Shown: positions 17,801-27,051 of the stretch, one piece after another | Numbering within the stretch: the stretch's first letter is position 1 | Layout: each line of letters begins with the position of its first letter | NCBI RefSeq assembly: GCF_030160075.1 | Contig: NZ_BSNQ01000003.1 | Coordinates: 1,362,328-1,426,327, forward strand | DNA from: Dyella lipolytica | GTDB lineage: Bacteria; Pseudomonadota; Gammaproteobacteria; Xanthomonadales; Rhodanobacteraceae | DNA: 64,000 nucleotides | Direction of reading: 5' to 3' | Translations under genes and position numbers: made by a program | The notes under the pieces: generated by a model | What the model was told of the DNA's origin: nothing | The model's input: the letters and a program-made list of their open reading frames with translations, nothing else | Databases searched by the model: none

Positions 17801-19807
17801 CGAGAACGCAATGCCCACCTGCTGCAGGTATTTGCAGTAACCGCGCAACACCGCCACCTGACGCCAGTCGGCCTGCGCCGATAGCACCAGATTGTTGAAA
17901 CCATCGCTTTCGGCCTGACCGCGCCACAACGCCTCGAAACCGCGTTCGAAGCGCTCGCGCAGATGCGGCAGATCGAACGCCAGCGGCGCCTTCGTCTTCA
18001 GCTCGAAATCGTGGATGGTCAGCAGACGGCCGTCGCTCTCCAGCGTGTAGACATGCTCGGCGAGCATGCGCACGCCCATGTTCTCCAGCATCGGCAGCGC
18101 TTCGGAAAGCGGGATCGGCGCGCCGACGTGAATCACCTTGAAGCGTAGGCTTTGATCGCGCGGATCGTTGTAGAGGTTCAGGTGGATCGAGTCGTCGCTC
18201 TTGAGGCCGGCCAAAGCCACGACGTCGTGCGCGGCAGCTTCCGGCGATACGTCTTCGATATAGCCAGCGGGCAGCACCTTGCCGAAGTGGTTGAATAGCG
18301 CCACTGCTTGCGCCTCGCCAGTGTGGCCGGCGAGGTTATCGCGCAAACCATCGTGCCAGTTGCGCACGATGTGCTGCAGGCGCGTTTCCAGTTCCTGCGC
18401 GTCGAACTTCGGATGATCGCCCAGATGCGGACGCACCGTCACATGCAGACGCGCCAGCGCGGACTCACCCATCAGCACATTGGAATCCAGGCTTTCGCCA
18501 TGGAAGACCTCGCGCAGCATGCCCTCGATGTTTTCGCGTACCGTGGTGTTGAAGCGATCACGCGGCACGAAGACCAGACAGGTAAAGAAGCGGCCATAGC
18601 GGTCGCGGCGCACGAACAGGCGCGTGCGGGCGCGCTGCTGCAGCTCGAGGACGCCGGTGGCTGTCGTGAACAGCTCGTCCTCGCTAGCCTGGAACAACTC
18701 TTCCTGCGGCAGCGTCTGCAGAATGTGCCGCAGCGACTTGCCGGAATACGAATCGCGCTTGAGGCCCGAACGCGTCAGCACCGCTTCCACACGCTGGCGC
18801 ACCATCGGCACGTCCTGCGGGCGCGTCATATAGGCATTGGAAGTGAACAAGCCGAGGAAGCGCTGTTCGGACACCGGCTTGCCGTTGGCGTCGAACTTCA
18901 GCACGCCGATGTAATCCATGTTGCCTGCGCGATGCACATGCGAACGCGCATTGGTCTTGGTCAGGATGATGGCGTCGGTGGAACCCGACTGTGGCAGCTC
19001 GGTGGCCACCAGCGTGCGCAGCGAACGCGGTGCGACCGAGCGCTCGCTCTTGTGCAGTATGCCTAGGCCCGAACCCTCGACCGAGCGCAGCACTTCGTCG
19101 CCATCGGCTTGAGTGACTTCGTATTCGCGGTAGCCGAGGAACGTGAAGTTCTCCTCGGCCAGCCAGCGCAGGAATTCGCCGGCCTCTTTGACCGAAGCGG
19201 CATCCAGCGGCAGCTTGCGGTTGGGCAAGTCCGCCGCAATGGCCAGCGCTTTGTCGCGCATCGCAGCCCAGTCGCGCACAGCCGCGCGCACGTCTTCCAG
19301 GGCGGCTTCGATCTGGGCGATCAGCCGCGCTTTGGCGTCGTCCGCCAGGTGGTCCACTTCAAAATGCATCACCGATTCGGCGAGGCCATGTTCGTCGCCG
19401 ATGCGTTGCAGCTGACCGTTCGCATCACGGCTGACCTTCACCACCGGGTGAATCACCGCGTGGATCGGCGAATGCGTCGACAGCACCATGCTCACCGTGT
19501 CGACCAGGAACGGCATGTCGTCGGTGACGATCTCGACGGCGTTGCGCGCAGCGTGGCCGGCACCGATTACGCGTACCGCGGCACGACCCGGCTGGCGCTG
19601 CTGCATGAAATCGATCAGCCCGGCGATCACTGTCGCCCATTCAGCCGGCGTGTGCAGGTGGATGTCGGTACTGGCAATGCGCGCAAAAAAGGCGCCGATA
19701 AAAAATTGCGCCTCATCAAGGCGCTTGGTCGGAAAACCGCTTTTCTTCAACTCTTCGAGCACGATAGACGCAAGGGGGATGTCGTTGGCCGCACGGATCG
19801 CATTCAT
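14888..19807 (-). CDS. gdhB: NAD-specific glutamate dehydrogenase, large (GDH-180) type
   Basis: Oxidises glutamate to 2-oxoglutarate and ammonia with NAD; cytoplasmic and catabolic. The protein has 1639 residues, typical of the 180-kDa class found in proteobacteria and Streptomyces. A long N-terminal ACT-like regulatory part (about residues 1-700, including [13 protein letters not shown] and [16 protein letters not shown]) precedes the catalytic core. There [30 protein letters not shown] and [12 protein letters not shown] mark substrate binding, followed by the nucleotide-binding part with [15 protein letters not shown]. The start [12 protein letters not shown] at 19807 is the first available in frame. 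Gene symbol follows Pseudomonas usage. Several large antisense frames across it are shadows. Confidence 0.95.
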   Translation of the reverse strand: [1639 protein letters not shown]

Positions 19808-20282
19808 GGCTTCAACTTAGGAAGTGGAGACGGGTGGGAATGGAGCGGAAAGCCGTAAAAGGATACGCTTGGGCTTGCATTGAATCCATCGGCAGCGCAG
19901 CAACAAGCACCCTTTGCGCGTACTTCGATCAGCGCGCAGTCACGCAAAGCAACTTGCACGGCGCACCGATACGCTGGCGTATGACAAATGCGACGCGTGT
20001 CTTTATTGCTCAAACAAGTCGAAGGCTACGGATGTCGTGCACGGAAAAGACCTATCCGACGCAACGTGCCTTCAGTCATGACGGCTAGGGACTGGATTCG
20101 CCGTGCGAATAAATTGTAAACTGATCGGTATAGTCTGGTTCGTACCCCGCCGTAGGGGACAAACGACACGGGACAAATCGCCTGCTATCCGATAAACGTA
20201 AGTTTTTCCGGCCAGAAGCAGCCGGGCATCAGGAATGCCGTTGCTCACCCCTATCCCCGATCACGCAAGTCATGGAGTTCTC
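19808..20282. other. 475-bp divergent intergenic region between gdhB and the second RND operon
   Basis: No gene is supported here. It must hold the promoter of gdhB (minus strand) and of the adaptor gene (plus strand). Recognisable elements are the 11-mer TTGTAAACTGA at 20114-20124 running into an imperfect palindrome, and a small CCCC-GCCGTA-GGGG hairpin around 20146-20159. No TetR-family regulator gene is adjacent, though one is common beside such pumps. Confidence 0.4.
20118..20135. promoter_or_regulatory. Candidate repressor operator ahead of the AcrAB-like pump
   Basis: AAACTGATCGGTATAGTC contains ACTGATCGGT, a ten-base palindrome around GATC with one mismatched pair, flanked by AA and TA. 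TetR-family operators before RND pumps often look like this. Position, about 150 bp before the start codon, is compatible. No footprint or consensus could be checked, so this is a weak call. Confidence 0.25.
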
Positions 20283-21479
20283 ATGAAGTCGACGTCAATG
20301 CGCACACCGGTGCTGTGCCTGAGCCTGCTGGCGCTCGCTGCCTGCGGTAGCGGCAAGGAACAAGGTCCACCTCAGATGCCCGTGCCAACGGTCGGCGTGG
20401 TGGAGGCCCACCCGCAGAATGTGCCGCTGACCAAGGATCAGGTCGGTCGCCTGTCGGCGTATCGCAGCGCCGATGTGCGCGCCCGCGTATCGGGTCTGCT
20501 GCTCAAGCGCGTCTACAAGGAAGGTTCCGAGGTAAAAACGGGCCAGCTGATGTTCCAGATCGATCCGGCCCCGTATAAGGCCGCGCTGGACGCCGCCCTG
20601 GCCACCCTGGCCTCGGCACAGGCCACCTATACCAATGCCCACGTCACGGCCGAACGCGATCGCACTCTGATCCCCCAGGGCTATGTCTCCAAGGCTCAGC
20701 TGGATGCGGACGAGGCTACTGAGCGCAGTTCGGCAGCGGCCGTGAAACAGGCCCAGGCGAACGTGCAGACTGCACGGGTCAACCTCAGCTATACCAACGT
20801 CGTGTCGCCGATCGACGGTCACTCCGGCGAGCAGCAGGTGACCGAAGGCGCGATCGTCGGCAACGGCACGTCCGATGCCGGCTCCAGCTCGACGCTACTG
20901 ACCACGGTCAGCCAGCTCGATCCGATGTACGTGAACTTCACGCTTAGCGCCGCCGATCTGGAAAACCTCCGGCACGCTCAGAAGGCGGGCAAGGTGGCGT
21001 TGGCCGAGCAGGACAAGACCACGGTGCAGATCACCATGCCCAACGGCACCAAGTATGACCAGCAGGGCACACTGGACTTCTCCGACACCACGGTCGACCC
21101 CACCACCGGCGCGATCAACCTGCGTGCCTTGGTACCCAATCCGGATCGCCGCCTGCTGCCTGGCATGTACGTGACGCTGACCGCCAACATAGGCAGCCAG
21201 AACAGCGTGTTCCTGATTCCACAGGCCGCGCTCCAGCGCGACCCCAGCGGCGCTTTTGCCCTGGTCGTCGGACAGGACGGCAAGGTCGTCCAGAAGCGGG
21301 TCACTGCCGACAACTTCAATGGCACCAGCTGGATCGTGACCAGCGGCCTCGACGCAGGTGATCAGGTGATCGTTTCCGGCGTGCAAACGGTCAAGCCGGG
21401 CGCACCGGCCAAGGCCAGCCCCTGGCAGCCTGATCAGGCGCAAGCCGGCCAGGCGGCCCCCGCCGCCGGCAAGCAGTAA
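20283..21479 (+). CDS. acrA: RND efflux periplasmic adaptor lipoprotein (AcrA/MexA-like)
   Basis: Periplasmic membrane fusion protein of 398 residues. The start at 20283 has GGAG five bases upstream; the longer open frame has no such site. A lipoprotein signal, MRTPVLCLSLLALAAC, places the lipidated Cys at residue 21. The AcrA order follows: lipoyl half GRLSAYRSADVRARVSGLLL with KRVYKEGSEVKTGQLMFQID, hairpin with ATLASAQATYTNA and GYVSKAQLDADEA, second lipoyl half SPIDGHSGEQQVTEGAIV, then a beta-barrel with TVDPTTGAINLRALVPNPD. It is 11 bp upstream of its permease. It differs clearly from the MdtA-like adaptor at 2.7 kb, so this is a second pump system. Confidence 0.88.
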   Translation: MKSTSMRTPVLCLSLLALAACGSGKEQGPPQMPVPTVGVVEAHPQNVPLTKDQVGRLSAYRSADVRARVSGLLLKRVYKEGSEVKTGQLMFQIDPAPYKAALDAALATLASAQATYTNAHVTAERDRTLIPQGYVSKAQLDADEATERSSAAAVKQAQANVQTARVNLSYTNVVSPIDGHSGEQQVTEGAIVGNGTSDAGSSSTLLTTVSQLDPMYVNFTLSAADLENLRHAQKAGKVALAEQDKTTVQITMPNGTKYDQQGTLDFSDTTVDPTTGAINLRALVPNPDRRLLPGMYVTLTANIGSQNSVFLIPQAALQRDPSGAFALVVGQDGKVVQKRVTADNFNGTSWIVTSGLDAGDQVIVSGVQTVKPGAPAKASPWQPDQAQAGQAAPAAGKQ

Positions 21480-21490
21480 GGAGACCGCTG

Positions 21491-24400
21491 ATGCCGAGTT
21501 TCTTCATTGACCGCCCCATTTTTGCTTGGGTGGTAGCCATTCTCATCACCCTGGTCGGCATCATTTCGGTGCTGAGCATGGGTGTGGAGTCCTATCCCAA
21601 CATCGCGCCGCCGCAGGTCACGGTAACGGCCACCTTCCCCGGTGCCAGCGCCCAGACCATGGAAGACACGGTCACCAAGGTGATCGAGCAGCAGCTGACC
21701 GGCGTGGACAACCTGCTGTACTTCAGTTCGGCCTCGAACTCGAACGGCACGTCCACGATCACCCTGAGCTTTGCCACCGGCACCAACCCGGACATCGCCC
21801 AGGTGCAGGTGCAGAACAAAGTGTCGTTGGCACAACCGCAATTGCCGGCCGCAGTGACACAGCAGGGCGTGGTGGTCGCCAAGGCCAACCCGGACTTCCT
21901 GATGTTCGTGGGCCTGATCTCCAATAATTCGGACATCGACGGCAACCGACTCAGTGACATCGTCGGCACGCAGGTGATCGACCAGGTCGGCCGCATTCCC
22001 GGCGTAGGCAGCACCTTCCAGGTGGGTTCCGAGTACGCCATGCGCGTGTGGTTGAATCCGGACAAGATGCAGGGCTACGGTCTTTCCGCGACCCAGGTCG
22101 AAAGCGCGATCTCCGCCCAGAACGTGCAATTTGCCGCTGGCTCGCTGGGCGCCGATCCGGCCATCAACGGGCAGAGCTTCACCGCCACAGTGTCGGCCGA
22201 GGGCCTGTTCTCCACGCCCGAGCAGTTCGGCAACATCATCCTGCGCGCCAACGCCGACGGCACCGTCGTGCGCATGAAAGACATCGCGCGCATCGAATTT
22301 GGCCCCCAAACCTACGGCTTCACGTCCACGTGGAGCGGCAAACCCGTCGGCGGCTTCGGCGTCCAGTTGCTGCCGGGCGCTAACGCGCTCAATGTGGCCG
22401 AAGCGGTGCGCGCCAAGATGGACGAACTGGCCAAGGACTTTCCGCAGGGTGTCACCTGGTTCGCTCCGTACGACAGCACGCCGTTCGTGCAGGTGTCGAT
22501 CAAGGAAGTGATGCACACACTGATCGAGGCGATCATCCTCGTCTTCTTCGTGATGCTGATCTTCCTGCAGAACATTCGCGCGACCATCATTCCCACCCTG
22601 GTGATCCCGGTCGCCCTGCTGGGCACCTTCATCGGCCTGGCGCCGATGGGTTTCACCATCAACCAGCTCACCTTGTTCGGCATGGTGCTGGCGATCGGTA
22701 TCGTGGTGGACGACGCGATCGTGGTGATCGAGAACGTCGAGCGCATCATGACGGAGGAAAACCTGCCGCCGAAGGAGGCCACGCGCAAGGCGATGGGCCA
22801 GATCACCGGCGCCATCGTGGCCATCACGGTGGTGCTGGCAGCAGTGTTCGTGCCGTCCGCGCTGCAGCCGGGCGCCACCGGTGTGATCTACAAGCAGTTC
22901 GCGCTGACCATCGCCGTGTCGATGGGCTTCTCCGCGTTCCTCGCCCTGTCGTTCACGCCGGCGCTGTGCGCCACCATCCTCAAGCCCACGCACGAAGAGA
23001 AGAAGAACTTCTTCTATAACTGGTTCAACAAGACCTTCGACTGGGTGACGCACACTTACAACGGCCATATCGGTAGCGCCGTGCGTCATGCACCCCGTTG
23101 GATGATCGTGTTTGTGCTGGTCAGCATGGTGGCAGTCTTCTTCTTCACCAAGCTACCCACCGGCTTTGTGCCCAGCGAGGACCAGGGCTTCGCGCTGGCC
23201 ATCGTCAGCCTACCGCCGGGCGCCACGGTGGAGCGCTCGGAAGAAGTGATGAAGGAGGTCAGCGACAAGCTGGCCGCGAGCCCGCTGAAGGACACTTATG
23301 TGGGCATGTACCAGATCAGCGGCTTCAGCTTCGTAGGCCGCAGCGAAAACGCCGGCATGGTCTTCATCAAGCTCAAGGACTGGAGCGAGCGCTCGATCAC
23401 GGCGGATGATTTCATCCGTCAGGCCAACGGCGTGCTGCACGGTATTCGCAACGCACAGATCTTCGTGGTGAACCTGCCGACCATCCGCGGCCTCAGCCAG
23501 TTCGGCGGCCTGGACATGTACCTGCAGGCACGTAAAGGCCAGTCGCGCGGCGAGCTTGGGCAAGCGATGGGCATGCTGTTGGGCAAGGCCGGACAAAGCC
23601 CCACGCTGTTCGGAACCCGCCCGAACATCCTGCCGGATGCACCCCAGTACAACCTCACTGTCGACCGCGTGCAGGCATCGGCGCTGGGTCTGTCGGTGAG
23701 CGATGTGTATAACGCCATACAGCTCATGCTGGCGCCGGTCTATATCAACAATTTCATCTACGAAGACCGCGTCAAACGCGTCATGGTGCAGGCGGATGCG
23801 CCCTACCGCATGGACACGGGCTCGCTGAGCCACGTCTATACGCCCAGCTCGCTTACTACTGCTAGCACGTCCGGCAGTTCAAGCAGCGCTGGCTCCGCCA
23901 ACGGCCCGTACAGCATGATCCCGTTGTCCAGCGTGGTGCATACCACCTGGAGCACGTCCGCACCATCGCTCACGCGCTATAACGGTTATCCCGCGATAGA
24001 AATCGTCGGCGACTCCAACAAGGGTTATTCCACGGGCCAGGCCATGTCGACGTTGCAGAACATCGTCGACAGCGACCTGCCCAAGGGCTTCGGTGCGGAC
24101 TGGACCGGTCAGTCCTATCAGGAACTGCTCGCCGGCAACTCGTCCACGCTGTTGATGCTGTTATCGATCGTGATCGTGTTCCTGTGTCTGTCCGCGCTAT
24201 ACGAAAGCTGGTCGATTCCGGTAGCTGTGCTGCTCGTGGTGCCGCTAGGCCTGCTGGGTATGGTGCTGGCATCCATGTTGCGCGGCTTCCCGAACGACAT
24301 GTATTTCAAGATCGGTATGGTGACGGTGATCGGCCTGGCGGCGAAGAACGCGATTCTGATCGTGGAATTCGCCGTGGAGCAGCAAGCGGAAGGCCAGACC

Positions 24401-24673
24401 TTGTTCAATGCGGTGCTGACAGCATCCCGCCAACGACTGCGCCCTATCTTGATGACCTCCATGGCCTTCATCCTGGGCGTGCTGCCGCTGGTCACCTCCA
24501 CTGGCGCGGGCGCCAACTCCCGCCACGAAATCGGCACCGGCGTGATCGGCGGCATGTTGTTCGCTACCTTCCTGGGGCTGTTGCTGATTCCGGTGTTCTA
24601 CGTGAGCGTGCGGCGCCTGCTCGGCGACAAGCTGGACGAGACGACGCACAAGCTGGCTCGCCATGAGCACTAG
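21491..24673 (+). CDS. acrB: RND multidrug efflux permease, HAE1 class (AcrB/MexB-like)
   Basis: Proton-driven drug pump subunit, 1060 residues. It starts MPSFFIDRPIFAWVVAI and has ESYPNIAPPQVTVTATFPGASAQ typical of HAE1 proteins. The proton relay is in GIVVDDAIVVIENVERIM, and the C-terminal half shows LAAKNAILIVEFA and RLRPILMTSMAF. A short Ser/Gly/Thr-rich insert at about residues 786-806 (TTASTSGSSSSAGSANG) precedes the conserved MIPLSSV segment, the same place where the MdtC-like pump carries its larger insert. No outer-membrane factor gene follows; the pump may borrow one encoded elsewhere, as AcrAB does with TolC. Confidence 0.92.
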   Translation: MPSFFIDRPIFAWVVAILITLVGIISVLSMGVESYPNIAPPQVTVTATFPGASAQTMEDTVTKVIEQQLTGVDNLLYFSSASNSNGTSTITLSFATGTNPDIAQVQVQNKVSLAQPQLPAAVTQQGVVVAKANPDFLMFVGLISNNSDIDGNRLSDIVGTQVIDQVGRIPGVGSTFQVGSEYAMRVWLNPDKMQGYGLSATQVESAISAQNVQFAAGSLGADPAINGQSFTATVSAEGLFSTPEQFGNIILRANADGTVVRMKDIARIEFGPQTYGFTSTWSGKPVGGFGVQLLPGANALNVAEAVRAKMDELAKDFPQGVTWFAPYDSTPFVQVSIKEVMHTLIEAIILVFFVMLIFLQNIRATIIPTLVIPVALLGTFIGLAPMGFTINQLTLFGMVLAIGIVVDDAIVVIENVERIMTEENLPPKEATRKAMGQITGAIVAITVVLAAVFVPSALQPGATGVIYKQFALTIAVSMGFSAFLALSFTPALCATILKPTHEEKKNFFYNWFNKTFDWVTHTYNGHIGSAVRHAPRWMIVFVLVSMVAVFFFTKLPTGFVPSEDQGFALAIVSLPPGATVERSEEVMKEVSDKLAASPLKDTYVGMYQISGFSFVGRSENAGMVFIKLKDWSERSITADDFIRQANGVLHGIRNAQIFVVNLPTIRGLSQFGGLDMYLQARKGQSRGELGQAMGMLLGKAGQSPTLFGTRPNILPDAPQYNLTVDRVQASALGLSVSDVYNAIQLMLAPVYINNFIYEDRVKRVMVQADAPYRMDTGSLSHVYTPSSLTTASTSGSSSSAGSANGPYSMIPLSSVVHTTWSTSAPSLTRYNGYPAIEIVGDSNKGYSTGQAMSTLQNIVDSDLPKGFGADWTGQSYQELLAGNSSTLLMLLSIVIVFLCLSALYESWSIPVAVLLVVPLGLLGMVLASMLRGFPNDMYFKIGMVTVIGLAAKNAILIVEFAVEQQAEGQTLFNAVLTASRQRLRPILMTSMAFILGVLPLVTSTGAGANSRHEIGTGVIGGMLFATFLGLLLIPVFYVSVRRLLGDKLDETTHKLARHEH

Positions 24674-24726
24674 TAACCCTTCGCTTCGGATCTGCATCGC
24701 GTGAAGCGATCTGCACATCGGTGATG

Positions 24727-24762
24727 CAAAAAGCCCCGTTCATACGAGCGGGGCTTTTTTTG
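24727..24762. terminator. Bidirectional rho-independent terminator
   Basis: AAAAAGCCCCG followed by a short loop and CGGGGCTTTTTTT forms a perfect GC-rich stem with T-runs on both strands. It sits between the convergent acrB-like and acyl-CoA dehydrogenase genes and can stop transcription from either side. Confidence 0.9.
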
Positions 24763-24789
24763 TCTAGCTATCAGCGTTAAACAAATGAA

Positions 24790-25950
24790 TTAGCGCAAAC
24801 CCGTCTCGGCACGCGCAATCACCATGCGCTGGATCTCGCTGGTGCCTTCATAGATCTCGGTGATCTTGGCATCGCGGAAGTAACGCTCCAGCGGCATCTC
24901 CTTGGAATAACCCATACCGCCGTGAATCTGCACGGCCTGATGGGCGATCCACATCGCGGCCTCGGAAGCCACCAGCTTGGCGACCGATGCTTCGGTACCG
25001 AAGCGACCGCCGTTCTTCTCCGCCTCGCCCTTCGCCCACGCTGCACGCAACGTAAGCAGCGTGGCGGCGTCGAGCTTGCACTTCATGTCGGCGATCTTGG
25101 CCTGGGTCATTTGGAAGGTGCCGATCGGGTGACCGAACGCCTTGCGATCGCGCGACCACTGCAGCGTGGCCTCGTACGCGGCGCGGGCAATGCCCACCGA
25201 CTGCGACGCGATGCCGATGCGGCCGGCATCGAGCACGCCCATCGCGATGGAGAAGCCCTTGCCTTCCTTGCCCAGCAGATCGTCCTTCGAGCATACGTAC
25301 TCGTTGAACTCGATCTCGCAGGTGGCGGAAGCGCGAATGCCGAGCTTGGGTTCCGTCTTGCCGGCATGGAAGCCTGGCTTGTGCGTATCGATGATGAAAG
25401 CAGACACGCCCTTCGCACCAATGCCCGGCGTGCTGATCGCGAACAGCACGATGTAACGCGCCACCGGACCGGACGTGATCCAACTCTTCTTGCCGTTGAT
25501 CACCCAGTCACCGTCGTCATTCTTGGTGGCACGGGTGTGCATGGCGGAGGCGTCCGAACCGGATTGCGGCTCGGTCAACGCATACGCACCGATGGCTTCG
25601 CCCTGTGCGATGGCGCGCACGTACTTCTGCTTCTGCGCCTCGTTGCCGTGCTTGAGAATGCCGTTGCAGAACAGCGAATTGTTCACCGACATGATGGTGG
25701 AGGTGGCCGCATCCGCCGCCGCGATTTCGATCATCGCCAGCACATAGCCGATCGGATCCAGCCCTGCACCGCCATACTCATGCGGCACTTCGATACCCAT
25801 CAGACCCAACTGGCCCATCTCGCGGATGTTGTCCAACGGGAACTCACCCTTGGCGTCGAGTTCAGCCGCCACCGGCACGATGCGCTTTTGCGCGAAATCG
25901 CGGGCGATGGCCTGGATGGCCAGCTGGTCTTCGGTGAAACGGAAATCCAT
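24790..25950 (-). CDS. Acyl-CoA dehydrogenase (short/branched-chain or butyryl type)
   Basis: FAD enzyme making the first oxidation of acyl-CoA in fatty-acid or branched-chain amino-acid breakdown, 386 residues. The start MDFRFTEDQLAIQAIARDF at 25950 has GGAG seven bases upstream; the open frame continues to 26058 without a ribosome site. Signatures visible are AYALTEPQSGSDASAMHT near residue 125, GGMGYSKEMPLERYFRDAKI near 340, and IYEGTSEIQRMVIAR at the C-terminus carrying the catalytic Glu. IATQSVG-type text (IGIASQSVGIARAAYE) is typical of short-chain enzymes. Chain-length preference cannot be read from the sequence. It is transcribed away from the regulator gene next door. Confidence 0.9.
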   Translation of the reverse strand: MDFRFTEDQLAIQAIARDFAQKRIVPVAAELDAKGEFPLDNIREMGQLGLMGIEVPHEYGGAGLDPIGYVLAMIEIAAADAATSTIMSVNNSLFCNGILKHGNEAQKQKYVRAIAQGEAIGAYALTEPQSGSDASAMHTRATKNDDGDWVINGKKSWITSGPVARYIVLFAISTPGIGAKGVSAFIIDTHKPGFHAGKTEPKLGIRASATCEIEFNEYVCSKDDLLGKEGKGFSIAMGVLDAGRIGIASQSVGIARAAYEATLQWSRDRKAFGHPIGTFQMTQAKIADMKCKLDAATLLTLRAAWAKGEAEKNGGRFGTEASVAKLVASEAAMWIAHQAVQIHGGMGYSKEMPLERYFRDAKITEIYEGTSEIQRMVIARAETGLR

Positions 25951-26042
25951 GGGGGTGCTCCGGAAACGGGTGGGGATAGAGGAAGCCGCCCATTTTAGCT
26001 GGGGTAGAGGGTGAGCATTGTGCGGGTGCAGCAAGCGCTCTC

Positions 26043-26092
26043 TTGACGCCCCAGACAACCGCGCCTACTCTTAACATCTCTCTATCGCGATA
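26043..26092 (+). promoter_or_regulatory. Promoter with overlapping palindromic operator for the regulator-metH operon
   Basis: TTGACG at 26043-26048 and TACTCT at 26066-26071 lie 17 bp apart as -35 and -10 boxes. The perfect ten-base palindrome TATCGCGATA at 26083-26092 falls just after the expected transcription start and 12 bp before the start codon. That position suits autorepression by the ArsR-type protein encoded next. The -10 box is weak, so the promoter is less certain than the palindrome. Confidence 0.45.
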
Positions 26093-26104
26093 TAAGGATG
26101 CACG

Positions 26105-27031
26105 ATGGATCTGGCAACAGCCTCCAGCGTGTTACGCCTACTGGCCGATCCCACTCGCGTAAGGCTACTGGCCCTACTCGAGCGCGAGGAATTGACTGTG
26201 GCGGAACTGGCCGCGGTGCTGCATCTGGCGCAACCGCGCGTATCCACCCATCTGGCCAAGCTCAAGGAAGCCGAGCTGGTGCGCGACCGTCGTGCCGGCG
26301 TCTCGGCGTATTACCGCGCCAACAGCGAAGGCGACGAGCATCAACACGCGCTGATCCGTTCCCTGCGCGAAAGTATCGACGATGCCCTGCTGCGTGAGGA
26401 TGTGGCACGTCTGCCAAGCGTCCTCGCGCAACGCGCCCGCGAGGAAGGCTGGGCCGACACGGTAGCCGGCGACATGGAGCGACACTACTCGCCCGGCCGC
26501 ACCTGGGAAACACTCACCCGCTCGCTGCTTCAACTGCTGGAAACCGGTGACGTACTCGATATCGCTTCCGGCGACGGCGTAACCGCCGAGCTACTCGCAC
26601 CGCATGCACGGTCGATCGTCTGCGTGGATGCGAGCGAGCGCGTGGCAGCAGCGGCAGCCAAACGCCTCGCCAACTTCAGCAACGTCAAAGTGCGCCATGG
26701 CGACATGCATGCACTGGCGTCGGAAGCAAGCCGCTTCGACCTTGTGCTGATGCTGCATGCCCTCACTTATTCCGAGCATCCCCCCAAAGCGCTTTCCGAA
26801 GCAGCCCGCGTGCTGCGTCCGGGTGGGCGTCTGTTAGCAGTAACGCTAGGCAAACACGATCACCCTGCCGTGGTCGAACCGTTCGATCACCGCAATCTCG
26901 GCTTTACACAAAGCGACCTCACCCATCTGGCCAAGCACGCCGGCCTCGAAGTGATCAGTTGCAACCGCCTAAGCCGCGAACGCAAGGCGCCGTATTTCGA
27001 AGTCATCAGCCTGCTCGCGCGCAAGCCGTAA
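26105..27031 (+). CDS. ArsR-family regulator fused to a SAM-dependent methyltransferase domain (SahR-like)
   Basis: 308 residues in two parts. Residues 1-95 are a winged-helix ArsR domain ([24 protein letters not shown], then [23 protein letters not shown]). Residues 140-305 are a class I methyltransferase fold with the SAM-binding motif [13 protein letters not shown] near residue 151, an acidic end of strand 2 (VCVDASE), and [17 protein letters not shown]. No arsenic-type cysteine metal site is evident. It is 20 bp upstream of metH part 1. From memory, SahR of proteobacteria has this domain pair and senses S-adenosylhomocysteine to control methionine-cycle genes; that fits the location, but the ligand is inferred. 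Confidence 0.8.
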   Translation: MDLATASSVLRLLADPTRVRLLALLEREELTVAELAAVLHLAQPRVSTHLAKLKEAELVRDRRAGVSAYYRANSEGDEHQHALIRSLRESIDDALLREDVARLPSVLAQRAREEGWADTVAGDMERHYSPGRTWETLTRSLLQLLETGDVLDIASGDGVTAELLAPHARSIVCVDASERVAAAAAKRLANFSNVKVRHGDMHALASEASRFDLVLMLHALTYSEHPPKALSEAARVLRPGGRLLAVTLGKHDHPAVVEPFDHRNLGFTQSDLTHLAKHAGLEVISCNRLSRERKAPYFEVISLLARKP

Positions 27032-27051
27032 CAAGCTGTAAGGAGACCCTC

